A stretch of DNA of 64,000 nt from Breoghania sp. L-A4 (lineage in GTDB: Bacteria > Pseudomonadota > Alphaproteobacteria > Rhizobiales > Stappiaceae): contig NZ_CP031841.1 of assembly GCF_003432385.1 (NCBI RefSeq), positions 2,767,579-2,831,578 of the forward strand, in the 5' to 3' direction. Position 1 is the stretch's first letter. Every line of letters begins with the position of its first letter. A model generated the notes under the pieces. The model had not been told where the DNA came from. It was given only the letters and a program-made list of their open reading frames with translations, and made no database searches. Positions 36,317 to 45,086 of this stretch are shown here, one piece after another. Made by a program: the position numbers and the translations under genes.

Positions 36317-36320
36317 CTAG
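35551..36320 (+). CDS. IS5-family transposase made by programmed -1 frameshift
   Basis: ORF A (from ATG 35551, GGAGGTCAGG upstream, to a stop at 35916) holds the DUF4096 N-terminal part: FDLTDFEWSVIQPLLP, GIFWRLRTGAPWADIP and the first catalytic Asp in MIDSSSIRVHQHA. ORF B, in the -1 frame and open through the overlap, holds RSRGGLTTKIHALVD, LLADRAYDSDALR (second Asp) and YRQRNAVERFFSKLKHFR (Glu). The classical slippery heptamer A-AAA-AAG lies at 35868-35874 in the ORF A frame. The TAG stop (36318-36320) is in the flanking CTAG, outside the element. The fusion product, about 255 aa, would be the active transposase. Confidence 0.88.
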
Positions 36321-37084
36321 CCCAGCCGCATCGCCTTCGCCAGCCCGTCCGCGGCGGCATTGAGCAGGCCCAGGTCGACGCCTGCGGCCACGAACTGATA
36401 GCCCCAGTCGCGGTAGCGCTGCGCATCGGGCACGGTGGTGGCGAGAATTCCGGCAGGTTTTCCCAGGCCCTTCAGCTGCTCCACCGCATAGCGCAAGGCG
36501 CTCTGCACGTCCTCATGCCCCGGATTGCCCAGGTGTCCCATCGAGGCCGCGAGATCGGCCGGCCCGATGAACACCCCGTCGACGCCGTCGACCGCGGCGA
36601 TCTCCGGCAGCGCCTTCATCGCCTCGCCGGTCTCGATCTGCACCAGCACGCAGACTTGCGCGTCCGCGACGGAGAAATACTCCCTGGCGCGCCCATAGCG
36701 GCTGGCGCGGGTGTTGCCCGCGACCCCGCGGATGCCGGTGGGCGGATAGCGCGTCGCGGCCACGGCCGCCCGCGCCTCGTCGACGCTCTGCACATAGGGA
36801 ATCAGGAGCGTCTGCGCGCCGATATCGAGCGCGCGCTTGATCAGAACCTTGTCGTTCCACGCGGGACGCACGACCGCGCTGGCCGACCCCGATGCGGCGG
36901 CCTGCAGCAGCGGATACACGTCCGCCAGATCGACCGGCGAATGCTCCGTGTCGAACAGCATCCAGTCGAAGCCGGCGTCAGAGAGGCTTTCCGCCGAGAT
37001 CGGGCTGCACAGGATGCTCCACAGCCCGATCAGCGTCTCGCCGGCCAGAAGCTGTTTCTTGAAGGCATTTTCCAAAGGCAGCAT
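36317..37084 (-). CDS. hpaI: HpcH/HpaI aldolase (4-hydroxy-2-oxo-heptane-1,7-dioate aldolase type)
   Basis: 255 aa from ATG 37084. Class II pyruvate aldolase: NAFKKQLLAGETLIGLWSILCSP at the N-terminus, catalytic His in FDTEHSPVDL (H48), Arg-containing VVRPAWND, metal ligands in VQIETGEAM (Glu) and FIGPADLAASMG (Asp). It splits a 4-hydroxy-2-oxo acid into pyruvate plus an aldehyde. Starts 7 bp after hpaH. The TAG stop on this strand lies in the CTAG used by the IS5-family element, so the gene is undamaged. Confidence 0.9.
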   Translation of the reverse strand: MLPLENAFKKQLLAGETLIGLWSILCSPISAESLSDAGFDWMLFDTEHSPVDLADVYPLLQAAASGSASAVVRPAWNDKVLIKRALDIGAQTLLIPYVQSVDEARAAVAATRYPPTGIRGVAGNTRASRYGRAREYFSVADAQVCVLVQIETGEAMKALPEIAAVDGVDGVFIGPADLAASMGHLGNPGHEDVQSALRYAVEQLKGLGKPAGILATTVPDAQRYRDWGYQFVAAGVDLGLLNAAADGLAKAMRLG

Positions 37085-37091
37085 GATCACC

Positions 37092-37874
37092 TCACACGAA
37101 CTGCACGGCGACGCTGCCGAGCGGGCCGAAATCGGCATGCAGCGTGTCGCCCTTCTCGACCCAGACGGGCCGGGTGAAGGATCCCGAGAGCATCATGTGC
37201 CCCGGTTCCAGCGTGATGTCGAAGGGCGCGAGCTTGTTGGCGAGCCACGCGATCGCCATCGCCGGATGCCCGAGCACCCCGGCCGCCAGCCCCGTCTCCT
37301 CGATTTCCGAGTTGCGGTAGAGCACCGCGCCGACCCAGCGCAGATCCACGTCGTCGGGCCGCACCGGCCGTCCCCCCAGCACGATGCCTGCGCCCGCGCC
37401 GTTGTCGGCGATGGTGTCGAAGATCTTGCGCGGGTTCTGCACGCGCGCGTCGATGATCTCGATGGACGGCACCACGTATTCCGTCGCCCGCATGACGTCG
37501 ATGAGCCCGACGTTGGGCCCCTTCAGCGGTTCCTTGAGGATGAAGGTCAGCTCCGGCTCGACGCGCGGCACGCAGAAATCGGCGTGCTTGACGATGGCGC
37601 CGTCGTTCAGAAGCTGGTCTGAAAACAGATAGCCGTAGTCCGGCTCGTCGATCCCGGTCGAGGCCTGCATCGCCTTGGACGTCAGGCCGATCTTGTGGCC
37701 GATGATCGTCGCGCCCTGCGCCACCCGCGCCTCGGCCAGCGCCGAGGAAATGGCATAGGAATCCGCGATCTCGATATCGGGATAGGTTTGGGACAGTTGC
37801 ACGCAAGGGACCTTGGTGCGATGCGCTTCCTCCAGGCTGGCGATCGCCTGCCTGCGTTGTTCTTCGTTCAGCAT
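37092..37874 (-). CDS. hpaH: 2-oxo-hepta-3-ene-1,7-dioate hydratase (HpaH/MhpD family)
   Basis: 260 aa from ATG 37874. FAH-superfamily hydratase: YAISSALAEARVAQGATIIGHKIGLTSKAMQ, EPDYGYLFSD, RVEPELTFILKEPLKG (metal-binding EPE), VPSIEIIDARVQ and GAGIVLGGRPVRPDD are all HpaH/MhpD blocks. It hydrates a 2-oxo-enoate to the 4-hydroxy-2-oxo acid that HpaI then cleaves. The pair are the last two steps of homoprotocatechuate meta-cleavage. The earlier enzymes are absent nearby, so they may serve another substrate. Confidence 0.9.
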   Translation of the reverse strand: MLNEEQRRQAIASLEEAHRTKVPCVQLSQTYPDIEIADSYAISSALAEARVAQGATIIGHKIGLTSKAMQASTGIDEPDYGYLFSDQLLNDGAIVKHADFCVPRVEPELTFILKEPLKGPNVGLIDVMRATEYVVPSIEIIDARVQNPRKIFDTIADNGAGAGIVLGGRPVRPDDVDLRWVGAVLYRNSEIEETGLAAGVLGHPAMAIAWLANKLAPFDITLEPGHMMLSGSFTRPVWVEKGDTLHADFGPLGSVAVQFV

Positions 37875-38029
37875 GGATGACCTCAGGGCTGTGCGCGGAC
37901 GCGTCAGCCTAACGGTCCGCGCCGCTGCCGCAAGCCCCCGCCGCCCCTGTGGACAATCGCAATGGCGAAGCAGCGGATAACGGCGCGGCCCCGCCCCTGA
38001 AGTCATTTCCGAAGAAACGAAACGAAGGC

Positions 38030-38062
38030 GCCGCTGCCCAACGGAAAAGGTGGGGCGGCGGC
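38030..38062 (-). terminator. Rho-independent terminator of the second TRAP operon
   Basis: GCCGCTGCCC pairs with GGGCGGCGGC (one wobble), followed on the minus strand by a T-rich CTTCGTTTCGTTTCTTC. It lies 12 bp past the dctM stop at 38074 and before hpaH. Confidence 0.6.
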
Positions 38063-38073
38063 TTTCTGGTGCG

Positions 38074-39351
38074 TCAGTAGCCGAGCAGCCTCGGCAAGGC
38101 CAGCACGGTCTCCGGCACGAAGGTGATGATCAAGAGCACAAGCACCTCGACGAAGAAGAACGGGATGATGGCGCGGGTAAGCTTCACCATGCCCACGTTG
38201 GCGATGCCTTCGGCCACGAACAGGCACAGCCCCAGCGGCGGCGTGATCAGCCCGATCATCAGGTTGAAGATCACCACGATGCCGAAGTGGGTCGGATCGA
38301 CGCCCAGACTGACGGCGATCGGATGCAGGATCGGCACCAGCACCAGCATCGCCGCGATGCCTTCCAGGAACAGCCCGACGAACAGAAAAAGCAGGATGAT
38401 GGCGATCAGGAAGGTGAACTGACTGTCGACGTTGCTCAGCACCCACGTCGTCAGGTCGTTGGGCACCCGGTTGTAGGTCAGGAGCCAGTTGGCGGCGGCC
38501 ACCGCCGAGATGATCACCATGATCACCGAGCTGTCGCGCATGGCGTTGGCGAACACACGCGGCAAGGCGGACAGCTTGATCTCCCGGTACAGCACCACGC
38601 CCACGACGAGCGCGAAGGCCACGGCGAAGGCGGCTGCCTCCGTCGGCGTGACCACGCCCAGCAGGATCGAGCCGACGACGAAGATCGGCATCATCAGCGG
38701 GATGATGCCGCCCAGCAGCGCCGCGCGCGCCGGCTTGCCCTGCGACAATACCTCGGCTTCCGTGCCCCGGTCGATCTTGACGGTCGCCATCACGTAGAAC
38801 GACAGGAAGATTGCCAGCAGGATGCCCGGCACCACGCCGGCCATGAACAGCGCCGGCACGGAGACGCCGGTCACCGTCAGCGCGTAGATGATCACCGGGA
38901 TCGACGGCGGGATGATCGGCCCGATCACCGAGGAGGCGGCGGTGAGCGCCGCCGCATAGGCGCGCGAATAGCCGTGCTTCTCCATCTCCGGAATGAACAC
39001 GCGGCCCAGCGCCGAGGTGTCGGCGACGGCGGATCCGGAAAGGCCTGCGAAGATCACCGAGGCCCAGATGTTGACGAGCGCCAGCCCGCCCTTCAGCCGG
39101 CCCACAAGAACGTTGGCGAAGGCGATGATGCGGCTTGTGATCCCGCTTTCGTTCATCAGCTCGCCGGCGAGAATGAACAGCGGAATCGCCAAAAGCGGAT
39201 AGGAATTGACTCCCTTGAACATCTCGGTGGCGACGATGCGCAGATGATAGGGAAAATCGCCCGTGGCCATGAAATAGCCCAACGTGGCGACGATGGCGAA
39301 GGCGATCGGCATGCCGATCAGCAGGGCGATGATGAGAACCGCGAAGGCCAT
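38074..39351 (-). CDS. dctM: TRAP transporter large permease DctM (second system)
   Basis: 425 aa, start ATG 39351 overlapping the dctQ TGA (TGATG). Twelve-helix DctM: IALLIGMPIAFAIVATLGYF, LAIPLFILAGELMNESGI, SGSAVADTSALGRVFIPEMEKHGYS, IGPIIPPSIPVIIYA and NLMIGLITPPLGLCLFV. Closest in style to the DctM/YiaN group. With DctQ and DctP it would import an organic acid; the neighbours point to quinate or shikimate (inference). Confidence 0.92.
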   Translation of the reverse strand: MAFAVLIIALLIGMPIAFAIVATLGYFMATGDFPYHLRIVATEMFKGVNSYPLLAIPLFILAGELMNESGITSRIIAFANVLVGRLKGGLALVNIWASVIFAGLSGSAVADTSALGRVFIPEMEKHGYSRAYAAALTAASSVIGPIIPPSIPVIIYALTVTGVSVPALFMAGVVPGILLAIFLSFYVMATVKIDRGTEAEVLSQGKPARAALLGGIIPLMMPIFVVGSILLGVVTPTEAAAFAVAFALVVGVVLYREIKLSALPRVFANAMRDSSVIMVIISAVAAANWLLTYNRVPNDLTTWVLSNVDSQFTFLIAIILLFLFVGLFLEGIAAMLVLVPILHPIAVSLGVDPTHFGIVVIFNLMIGLITPPLGLCLFVAEGIANVGMVKLTRAIIPFFFVEVLVLLIITFVPETVLALPRLLGY

Positions 39352-39902
39352 CAGACGTCTCCTGCGGCGCGCGTCGGGGGCGCGCTGACGCGGTCGGCGA
39401 ATTTCGACAGCGCCGCGAGCATCAGCAGCACGCCGCCGACGATCATCGAGGCCTGCCAAAACGCCATGTGGCCAAAAACCTCGATCCAGGGCTGGCCGGT
39501 GGTCTCCGCCAGCGTGCGCACCCGGCCGATCAGGCCCGGGGCTTCAAGCCCGCCGCGTTTCGTCACGAACAGATATCCCGACCAGGCCAGCAACGCACTG
39601 GAGGCCGCGACCAGCAGATCGACAACGGCGAAAATCCGGTGCCGGATGGCGGCGGGGACAAAATCCACGAGGATCGTGAAACGGATGTGCCGGTCCTGAA
39701 GATAGGCATAGGCCGCGCCCATCATCATGCCGTAGATGCCGAGATAGATCGGCATTTCCTCGCCCCACTCAAACGATTTCCCGATCGTGTAGCGGCGCAC
39801 GGAATTGACGAAGATGATCCCGAACAGGGCGGCCATCGACAGCCCTGCCCCGAAGGCGCAGATCCGGCTGAGAACCGCGTTCGGACCTCTCAAAGATACC
39901 AT
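39351..39902 (-). CDS. dctQ: TRAP transporter small permease DctQ (second system)
   Basis: 183 aa, ATG 39902 behind GGGGAGG. Four helices; DctQ signature NSVRRYTIGKSFEWGEEMPIYLGIYGMMMGAAYAYLQDRHIRFTILVDF. Middle gene of dctP-dctQ-dctM on the minus strand. Confidence 0.9.
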   Translation of the reverse strand: MVSLRGPNAVLSRICAFGAGLSMAALFGIIFVNSVRRYTIGKSFEWGEEMPIYLGIYGMMMGAAYAYLQDRHIRFTILVDFVPAAIRHRIFAVVDLLVAASSALLAWSGYLFVTKRGGLEAPGLIGRVRTLAETTGQPWIEVFGHMAFWQASMIVGGVLLMLAALSKFADRVSAPPTRAAGDV

Positions 39903-40037
39903 CGATTCCTCCCCGCCGGGCACACCACGGACATCGGGAGCGCGACCGAACCCGCAACCCACTGCCGAACTGCCCTGGACCGAAATTTTGCACGAAAAAG
40001 GCGGGGCGGACCACGCCGCCCCGCCTGAAAAGCGATC

Positions 40038-41057
40038 CTAGTTGCTTGCGGCGGCGACGGCGGCCTCAAGCTTCTCGATCCACACGGAATCGTCGCCCAG
40101 TTCGCCGCCGAGCCACGTCTTGACCGCCGGCTGCGCCAGTTCGCGGAACTTGGCCAGATCCTCCGCCGTCGGCGAATAGACCTGCATGCCTTCGGCGCTC
40201 ACCTTGGAAACGCCCTCGGCCGTGTTGAACTGCTGGATGGACCGGCCCATGACGCCGGCGATGCGGCCCGCGCGCGCCACAACCGCCTGATCCGCCGGGC
40301 TCAGCGACTGAAAGAACTCGTCGTTGATCAGCAGGAAGTCAGCCGCGTACACGTGACCGTCAAGGATCATGTATTTCTGCAGCTTGTGCAGGTTGTTGTT
40401 GTAGATCACGCCGACCGGGTTCTCCTGGCCGTCCACCACATTGGTTGACAGGGCGTTGGGCAGTTCCGACCAGGCGATCGGGGTGGGCTCGGCGCCAAGA
40501 CCCTTGACCATCTCCACATACAGCGGGATCGGCTGCACGCGGAATTTCAGGCCCGCCATATCGGCCGGCGTCCTGATCTCGCGCTTGGAGTTGGTAAAGT
40601 TGCGAAAGCCCGTCTCGCCGTAGCCCAGCGTGCGCAGGCCGGTTTCCTCAAGGCAATGCGCAGCCAGCTCCTGGCCGAATTCCCCGTCGAGCACGTCCCA
40701 CGCGATGGTGGCCGAGCCGAAGGTGTAGGGAATGTCCAGAACCTGCGCGGCCTTGCAGACCTTCGACATGGCGCCGGAGACCATCACCACCTGGGTGATG
40801 CCTTCCTGCGCCTGCTGGATGATCTCGCCCTCGTTGCCCAGCGCGCCGGCGGGGAACAGCTCGACCTTAAGCCCGGATTCGCCCTCAACGATGTTCTTGA
40901 AGATCTCGGCGGCCGAGCCCTTCTTCGAGGTCTGCCACTCCGCGCCGTCCACATGGGCGAAGCGGATGGTCTGGGCCGTCGCCGCGCTGACGGCAAGCCC
41001 GAGCGCCATGGCGGCGGCGCCGCCCATCATGGCCAAATTCCTGATTGATACGCGCAT
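40038..41057 (-). CDS. dctP: TRAP transporter substrate-binding protein DctP (second system)
   Basis: 339 aa with signal peptide (cut near ATA-QT). DctP fold: IRFAHVDGAEWQTSKKGSAAEIF, ELFPAGALGNEGEIIQQAQEG, the substrate Arg region GLKFRVQPIPLYVEMVKGLGAEPTPIAWSELPNAL and VDGQENPVGVIYNNNLHKLQKY. The binding Arg (FRV) is kept, so a carboxylate ligand is expected. Start ATG 41057 has AGGGAGGAT upstream. Encoded next to the aroE gene, 149 bp away. Confidence 0.92.
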   Translation of the reverse strand: MRVSIRNLAMMGGAAAMALGLAVSAATAQTIRFAHVDGAEWQTSKKGSAAEIFKNIVEGESGLKVELFPAGALGNEGEIIQQAQEGITQVVMVSGAMSKVCKAAQVLDIPYTFGSATIAWDVLDGEFGQELAAHCLEETGLRTLGYGETGFRNFTNSKREIRTPADMAGLKFRVQPIPLYVEMVKGLGAEPTPIAWSELPNALSTNVVDGQENPVGVIYNNNLHKLQKYMILDGHVYAADFLLINDEFFQSLSPADQAVVARAGRIAGVMGRSIQQFNTAEGVSKVSAEGMQVYSPTAEDLAKFRELAQPAVKTWLGGELGDDSVWIEKLEAAVAAASN

Positions 41058-41206
41058 AATATCCTCCCTGAGTGTACGTCGATTGCAGCCGGCCCAGTCG
41101 CCGACAGCGCCTTGGTTTGACGGCGCCCGCCATGCTGGCGGAAGGCCGTGTGTTGCCCGCGCGCCTCCCAGCGCTTGCGGACAAATCTCGGTCGCGTCCC
41201 GGACGG

Positions 41207-42165
41207 CTACTGAGCAAAAGCGTCGAACGACGCCTTCATCCGGTCCGCATCGGGCGTAAGGCCCGTGAACAGTTCAAACGCCCGCACCGCCTGGAACACC
41301 GCCATGCCGGAGCCCGGCAGGGTGCGGCAGCCGGCCGCCGCCGCCGCCCGCAGGAGTTCCGTTTCGATCGGGAAATAGATGATGTCCGCCACCCACAGCC
41401 GCGCGCTCAGCAGATCCAGCGGCAGCGGCGAGCCCGGCAGCTTCGCCATGCCGACGGGCGTCGCATTGACAACGCCGTCGACCTCGCCGGCCGCCCGCGC
41501 CAGATCGACGGCGACCCCCACCTCGACCGGGGGCCCGACGCATTGGACGTCAGCTCCGACAAGCGTGCGGCTAGTCGCGCCGCGCTGGCGCCATCGGTGT
41601 CGAAGATCGACAGGCGCTGGACGCCGCAATCGATGAGCGCGTTGGCGACCGCGCCGCCCGCGCCGCCCGCGCCCAGCAAAAGCACGGAGTCGCGTCGGGC
41701 GCCGTCCATGCCGCGGCGAAAGCTTTCGGCGAAGCCCCAGCAGTCCGTGTTGTGACCGGAACGCTTGCCATCCTTGAAGACGATGGTGTTGATGGCGCCC
41801 ACGCGGCGGGCCGAATCGGACAGGCTGTCGACCAGATCGAGCGCCTCGCGCTTGTAGGGATAGGTCACATTGATGCCGGAAAAGCCCGCAAGTTCGGCCG
41901 CGCGCAGCACCTCGGCGAGGCCCGGTCGGTTGCCGTCGGCGTCGCGCGCCATAGCGTCCGTATCCAGCAGCCGGTAGACGCCGCGCAGTCCGAAATGCGC
42001 CGCTTCCGCCTCGTGCATCCACGGCGTGCGCGACAACCCGATTCCCCGGCCCACGAGCCCGAAGAGCACAGCGTCGCCCATCTTGCCGCGAGCGGCAATC
42101 TCGGCGTCCGCGGCAATCGTCTCCAGACCCTTGGCAATCGCGTTCACAGAGTTCTCCCGTTTCAT
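41207..42165 (-). CDS. aroE: Shikimate/quinate dehydrogenase (AroE family), frameshifted in this sequence
   Basis: About 319 aa from ATG 42165 (GGGAG upstream). Substrate-binding domain GLVGRGIGLSRTPWMHEAEAAHFGL and NVTYPYKREAL (catalytic Lys), then VGAINTIVFKDGKRSGHNTDCWGF; nucleotide domain LLLGAGGAGGAVANAL; C-terminal DGVVNATPVGMAKLPGSPLPLDLL and GCRTLPGSGMAVFQAVRAFELFTG. The frame breaks at a G run at 41529-41533; one extra base joins NASGP to PVEVGVAVDLARAA. The catabolic setting (TRAP, aroQ, quiC) favours a role in quinate/shikimate use rather than aromatic amino-acid synthesis. Divergent from the TetR gene with a candidate operator between. Confidence 0.88.
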
Positions 42166-42248
42166 GGCAACGCTCCCGTCGCCGCCAGCGTCCGCCCGTT
42201 CCTGCCGGGGCCGCACGCGCCACCGGCCATCGCGACCGGTGCTATTTT

Positions 42249-42264
42249 TGTACGAACTGGTTAG
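42249..42264. promoter_or_regulatory. Candidate TetR operator between aroE and the TetR gene
   Basis: TGTACGAACTGGTTAG resembles TGTACCATTTGGTTAC at 47095 (12 of 16 positions equal), which lies upstream of the quiC-like gene. Both fit a palindromic pattern TGTACSA-NN-TGGTTA. The surroundings (42240-42300) are AT-rich, as expected for promoters. Confidence 0.5.
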
Positions 42265-42342
42265 TTTATGCAAGAATTTTTATACTTCGCCGTGAACCTA
42301 CGTGCTACGACACGAAGCCGGATGATGTGAGGAGGAGCGCAG

Positions 42343-43035
42343 ATGGCTGTTTCGAAAGCCAAATCGACATCCAGGGCCGCGGAACCGAAGCCGCGCAAAT
42401 ACGATCCCGAGGCGACCCGCGCCAACATCATCGCCGTGGCGATGGACGCCTTCTCCCAGCACGGGCTGTCCGGCGCCCGGATCGACGAGATCGCCGCGCG
42501 CACGAAGACGTCCAAGCGGATGATCTACTATTACTTCGGTGACAAGGAAGGCCTGTACCGGGTCGTTCTTGAAACCGCCTATGCCCGCGTGCGCGCGGGC
42601 GAGGAAGCGCTGCGGCTCGATCACCTCACGCCGGTGGAGGCCATGCGCGCGCTGACGGAATTCACCTTCACCCACCACAACAACGCACCGGAATTCGTGC
42701 GTCTCGTGATGATCGAGAACATCCACAACGGCGAGCACCTGCAGGCATCCGATATCATCGCCCAGGTCAACGCCGGCATTATCCGCCATGTGGATCGCAT
42801 CTATCGCTCCGGCCTGGAGGCGGGCGTGTTCCGCCCCGGCCTCGAGCCGATCGAGATCCACTGGCTGATCAGCGGCCTCGCCTTCTTCAGCGTGTCGAAC
42901 CGGGCGACGTTCTCGAAGATCTTTGATTGGCAGCGCGTCCGACCCGAGGGGCTCGACGCCTTGACGCGTCAGGCCGTCGATGTGGTCCTGCGCTTCGTGC
43001 TCAAGCCGTCGATGTTCCCGGGCAACTGCGACTGA
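42343..43035 (+). CDS. TetR-family transcriptional regulator
   Basis: 230 aa, ATG 42343 behind GAGGAGGAGCG. HTH at about 20-70: [47 protein letters not shown]; the ligand domain follows with [20 protein letters not shown]. The [19 protein letters not shown] wording and the neighbours suggest it controls quinate/shikimate catabolic genes. Divergent from aroE and 184 bp upstream of aroQ. Confidence 0.9.
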   Translation: MAVSKAKSTSRAAEPKPRKYDPEATRANIIAVAMDAFSQHGLSGARIDEIAARTKTSKRMIYYYFGDKEGLYRVVLETAYARVRAGEEALRLDHLTPVEAMRALTEFTFTHHNNAPEFVRLVMIENIHNGEHLQASDIIAQVNAGIIRHVDRIYRSGLEAGVFRPGLEPIEIHWLISGLAFFSVSNRATFSKIFDWQRVRPEGLDALTRQAVDVVLRFVLKPSMFPGNCD

Positions 43036-43219
43036 TCGCGAGCGCCCGCGACCGGCCGCCTGCCCTGCCGATTTGCACTGCCCCGCGGGACCGTCGCATG
43101 ATGGACGGATCGCGAAGCCCCTCATCGTCCGGCGTCCCGCACCGGACGCAACCCACGCCGCCGCGCGGCGTCACCCGCCAAGGCCGAAACGGCCAGAAAC
43201 TCCACAGGGAAGGAAGCCG

Positions 43220-43666
43220 ATGACCCGGACCATCTATGTTCTGAACGGACCGAACCTCAATCTGCTCGGCCAGCGCGAGCCGGAAATCTACGGCCACGAG
43301 ACACTGGCCGACGTCGAAGCGTCCTGCCGCCGCCTCGGCGCGGAATTCGAACTCGACATCCGCTTTCACCAGAGCAACGCCGAACACGAGATCATCGACT
43401 GGATCCACGAGGCGCGCACCGCCGCCTCCGGCATCGTGATCAATCCCGGCGCCTTCACCCATACCTCCGTCGCCATTCTCGACGCGCTGAACGCCTGCGA
43501 CTTTCCGGTCTTCGAGGTGCACATCACCAACGTGCACAAACGTGAGGCCTTCCGCCATCATTCCTATGTGTCGCACCGCGCCGACGGGGTGATCGCCGGG
43601 TTTGGCACCGAAGGCTATACGATGGCCCTTCGCCGGCTCACGACCCTGATCGACGCGCCCCAGTAG
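43220..43666 (+). CDS. aroQ: 3-dehydroquinate dehydratase, type II
   Basis: 148 aa from ATG 43220 (AGGGAAGGAAG upstream). Type II dehydroquinase: [20 protein letters not shown] with active-site R19 and Y24, [41 protein letters not shown]. It converts 3-dehydroquinate to 3-dehydroshikimate, reversible, and in this cluster would work between the dehydrogenase and the QuiC-like dehydratase. Followed after 15 bp by the dioxygenase gene, probably one transcript. Confidence 0.95.
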   Translation: MTRTIYVLNGPNLNLLGQREPEIYGHETLADVEASCRRLGAEFELDIRFHQSNAEHEIIDWIHEARTAASGIVINPGAFTHTSVAILDALNACDFPVFEVHITNVHKREAFRHHSYVSHRADGVIAGFGTEGYTMALRRLTTLIDAPQ

Positions 43667-43681
43667 CGGAGAACAGTCGCG

Positions 43682-44575
43682 ATGATCATCAACCGTCAGG
43701 AAGACGTGACCATGGCCGTGCTGGAGGTGATGGAGCGCACCACGGATCCGCGCCTGCGCGAGATCATGGTGTCGCTGGTCACCCACCTGCACGCCTTCGT
43801 CCGCGACGTGCGGCTGACGGAGGCCGAATTCCGCGCCGCCACCGAGGTTCTCAACGACATCGGCGCGCTCAAGACCGACAGCCATAACGAGATGGTGCTG
43901 ATGGCGGGCTCGCTCGGCGTCTCCTCGCTGGTGTGCCTTCTCAACAACGGCGATGGCGGCACCACGGAGACTTCGCAGTCGCTCCTCGGCCCCTTCTGGC
44001 GGATGCATGCGCCCCGCGTGGAAAACGGCGGAAGCATCGTGCGCTCCGAAACCCCCGGCCCCGCGATGTTCGTGGATTTCAAGGTCGTCGATCGCAACGG
44101 AGATCCAGTCTCAGGCGCCGACATCGACATCTGGCACTCTTCGCCCGTGGGGCTTTACGAGAACCAGGACGACGAGCAGGCCGAGATGAACCTGCGCGGC
44201 AAATTCACCACCGGCGCCGACGGCCGCATCTGGTTCCGATCGGTCAAACCGGCGGGCTACCCGATCCCGACGAACGGCGTGGTGGGTCAGTTGCTCGACG
44301 CGCAGCAGCGTCATCCCTACCGCCCGGCGCACATCCACGCCCTTGCCTTCAAGGACGGCTTCAAGACGCTGATATCGCAGATCTATGCCGACGACGATCC
44401 CAGGCTCGAAAGCGACGTGCAGTTCGGCGTCACCAGCGCGCTGATCGGCAATTTCCAGCGTCACGACGAGGCGCGCCCTAACGATCCCGACGCCGGAGCG
44501 CCCTGGTACACGCTCGACTACACGCTTACCATGGAGCCCGGCGACGCCACCCTGCCCCGCCCGCCGATCAAGTAG
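43682..44575 (+). CDS. Intradiol ring-cleavage dioxygenase (catechol/hydroxyquinol type)
   Basis: 297 aa. An N-terminal catechol-dioxygenase helical domain (about 18-95) precedes the Fe(III) catalytic barrel. Ligands Y159 (PVGLYENQ), Y193 (AGYPIPTNG), H217 and H219 (RPAHIHALAF) are all present. LGPFWRMHAPRVENGGSI and DIDIWHSSPVGLYENQD favour the hydroxyquinol/catechol branch over protocatechuate 3,4-dioxygenase, which is surprising next to a 3-dehydroshikimate dehydratase, whose product is protocatechuate. The real substrate may be hydroxyquinol formed elsewhere, or the specificity has shifted. Confidence 0.9.
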   Translation: MIINRQEDVTMAVLEVMERTTDPRLREIMVSLVTHLHAFVRDVRLTEAEFRAATEVLNDIGALKTDSHNEMVLMAGSLGVSSLVCLLNNGDGGTTETSQSLLGPFWRMHAPRVENGGSIVRSETPGPAMFVDFKVVDRNGDPVSGADIDIWHSSPVGLYENQDDEQAEMNLRGKFTTGADGRIWFRSVKPAGYPIPTNGVVGQLLDAQQRHPYRPAHIHALAFKDGFKTLISQIYADDDPRLESDVQFGVTSALIGNFQRHDEARPNDPDAGAPWYTLDYTLTMEPGDATLPRPPIK

Positions 44576-44649
44576 CGGTTGGGCGGGCCGAGCGCACGCC
44601 TCCTGCCGAGGTCACACCTGTTTTGGGTTTCGCGGCCCCCAAAATTGTT

Positions 44650-45015
44650 ATCCCGGGCGCGGTGCGGCACGCAGTGCTGCTCCGCAGACCCGGACCCAAG
44701 AGGGAATCGCCGAAGGCGCATTGCACGCGTTAGCGCTCCACGCTCTCCACGCACAAGAGCTTTTGACGGCGCAAGCGCCGGCTGAAATCTGGATCCCGGA
44801 TCCGGCCATGCGGCTTCGCCGCAGACCGTCCGGGATGACGTTGCGAGATGAAGCCCGACAGCGACTGGCGTGGTTCCACAGGCCGCGAATGCAATTCCCC
44901 GCCGGCGTGCTTCAACCCTCAAGGTCATTCCGGACCGCGTGCACCGAAGGTGCATCGCGAGATCCGGAACCCAGGAGGGACTCGCCGAAGGCGCCTTGCG
45001 CGCACCAGTGCGCCG
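44650..45015. repeat. Three copies of a hairpin intergenic repeat
   Basis: The 511-bp gap 44576-45086 holds no convincing gene. Unit A (about 44650-44733) and unit C (about 44925-45015) are direct copies sharing CCGGA-CCCA-GAGGGA and TCGCCGAAGGCGC-TTGC. Unit B (44789-44839) is inverted and matches the start of C, from GTCAT-CCGGAC to GGATCCAG/GGAACCCAG. Each can fold on itself through TCCCGGA/TCCGGGA-type arms. They resemble mosaic palindromic repeats of alphaproteobacteria. Confidence 0.6.
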
Positions 45016-45086
45016 CGCCCTCTCGCAAACAGCGGCCACTCGCAACCGCCCGCGCGCGTGCCAATCCCTGCCCCACGAACGCCGCC

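Noticed and set aside
38050-39699. A 549-codon plus-strand frame opposite dctM/dctQ
   Set aside because: Very high in Arg, His, Asp and Gln, no motif; opposite an unmistakable TRAP permease.
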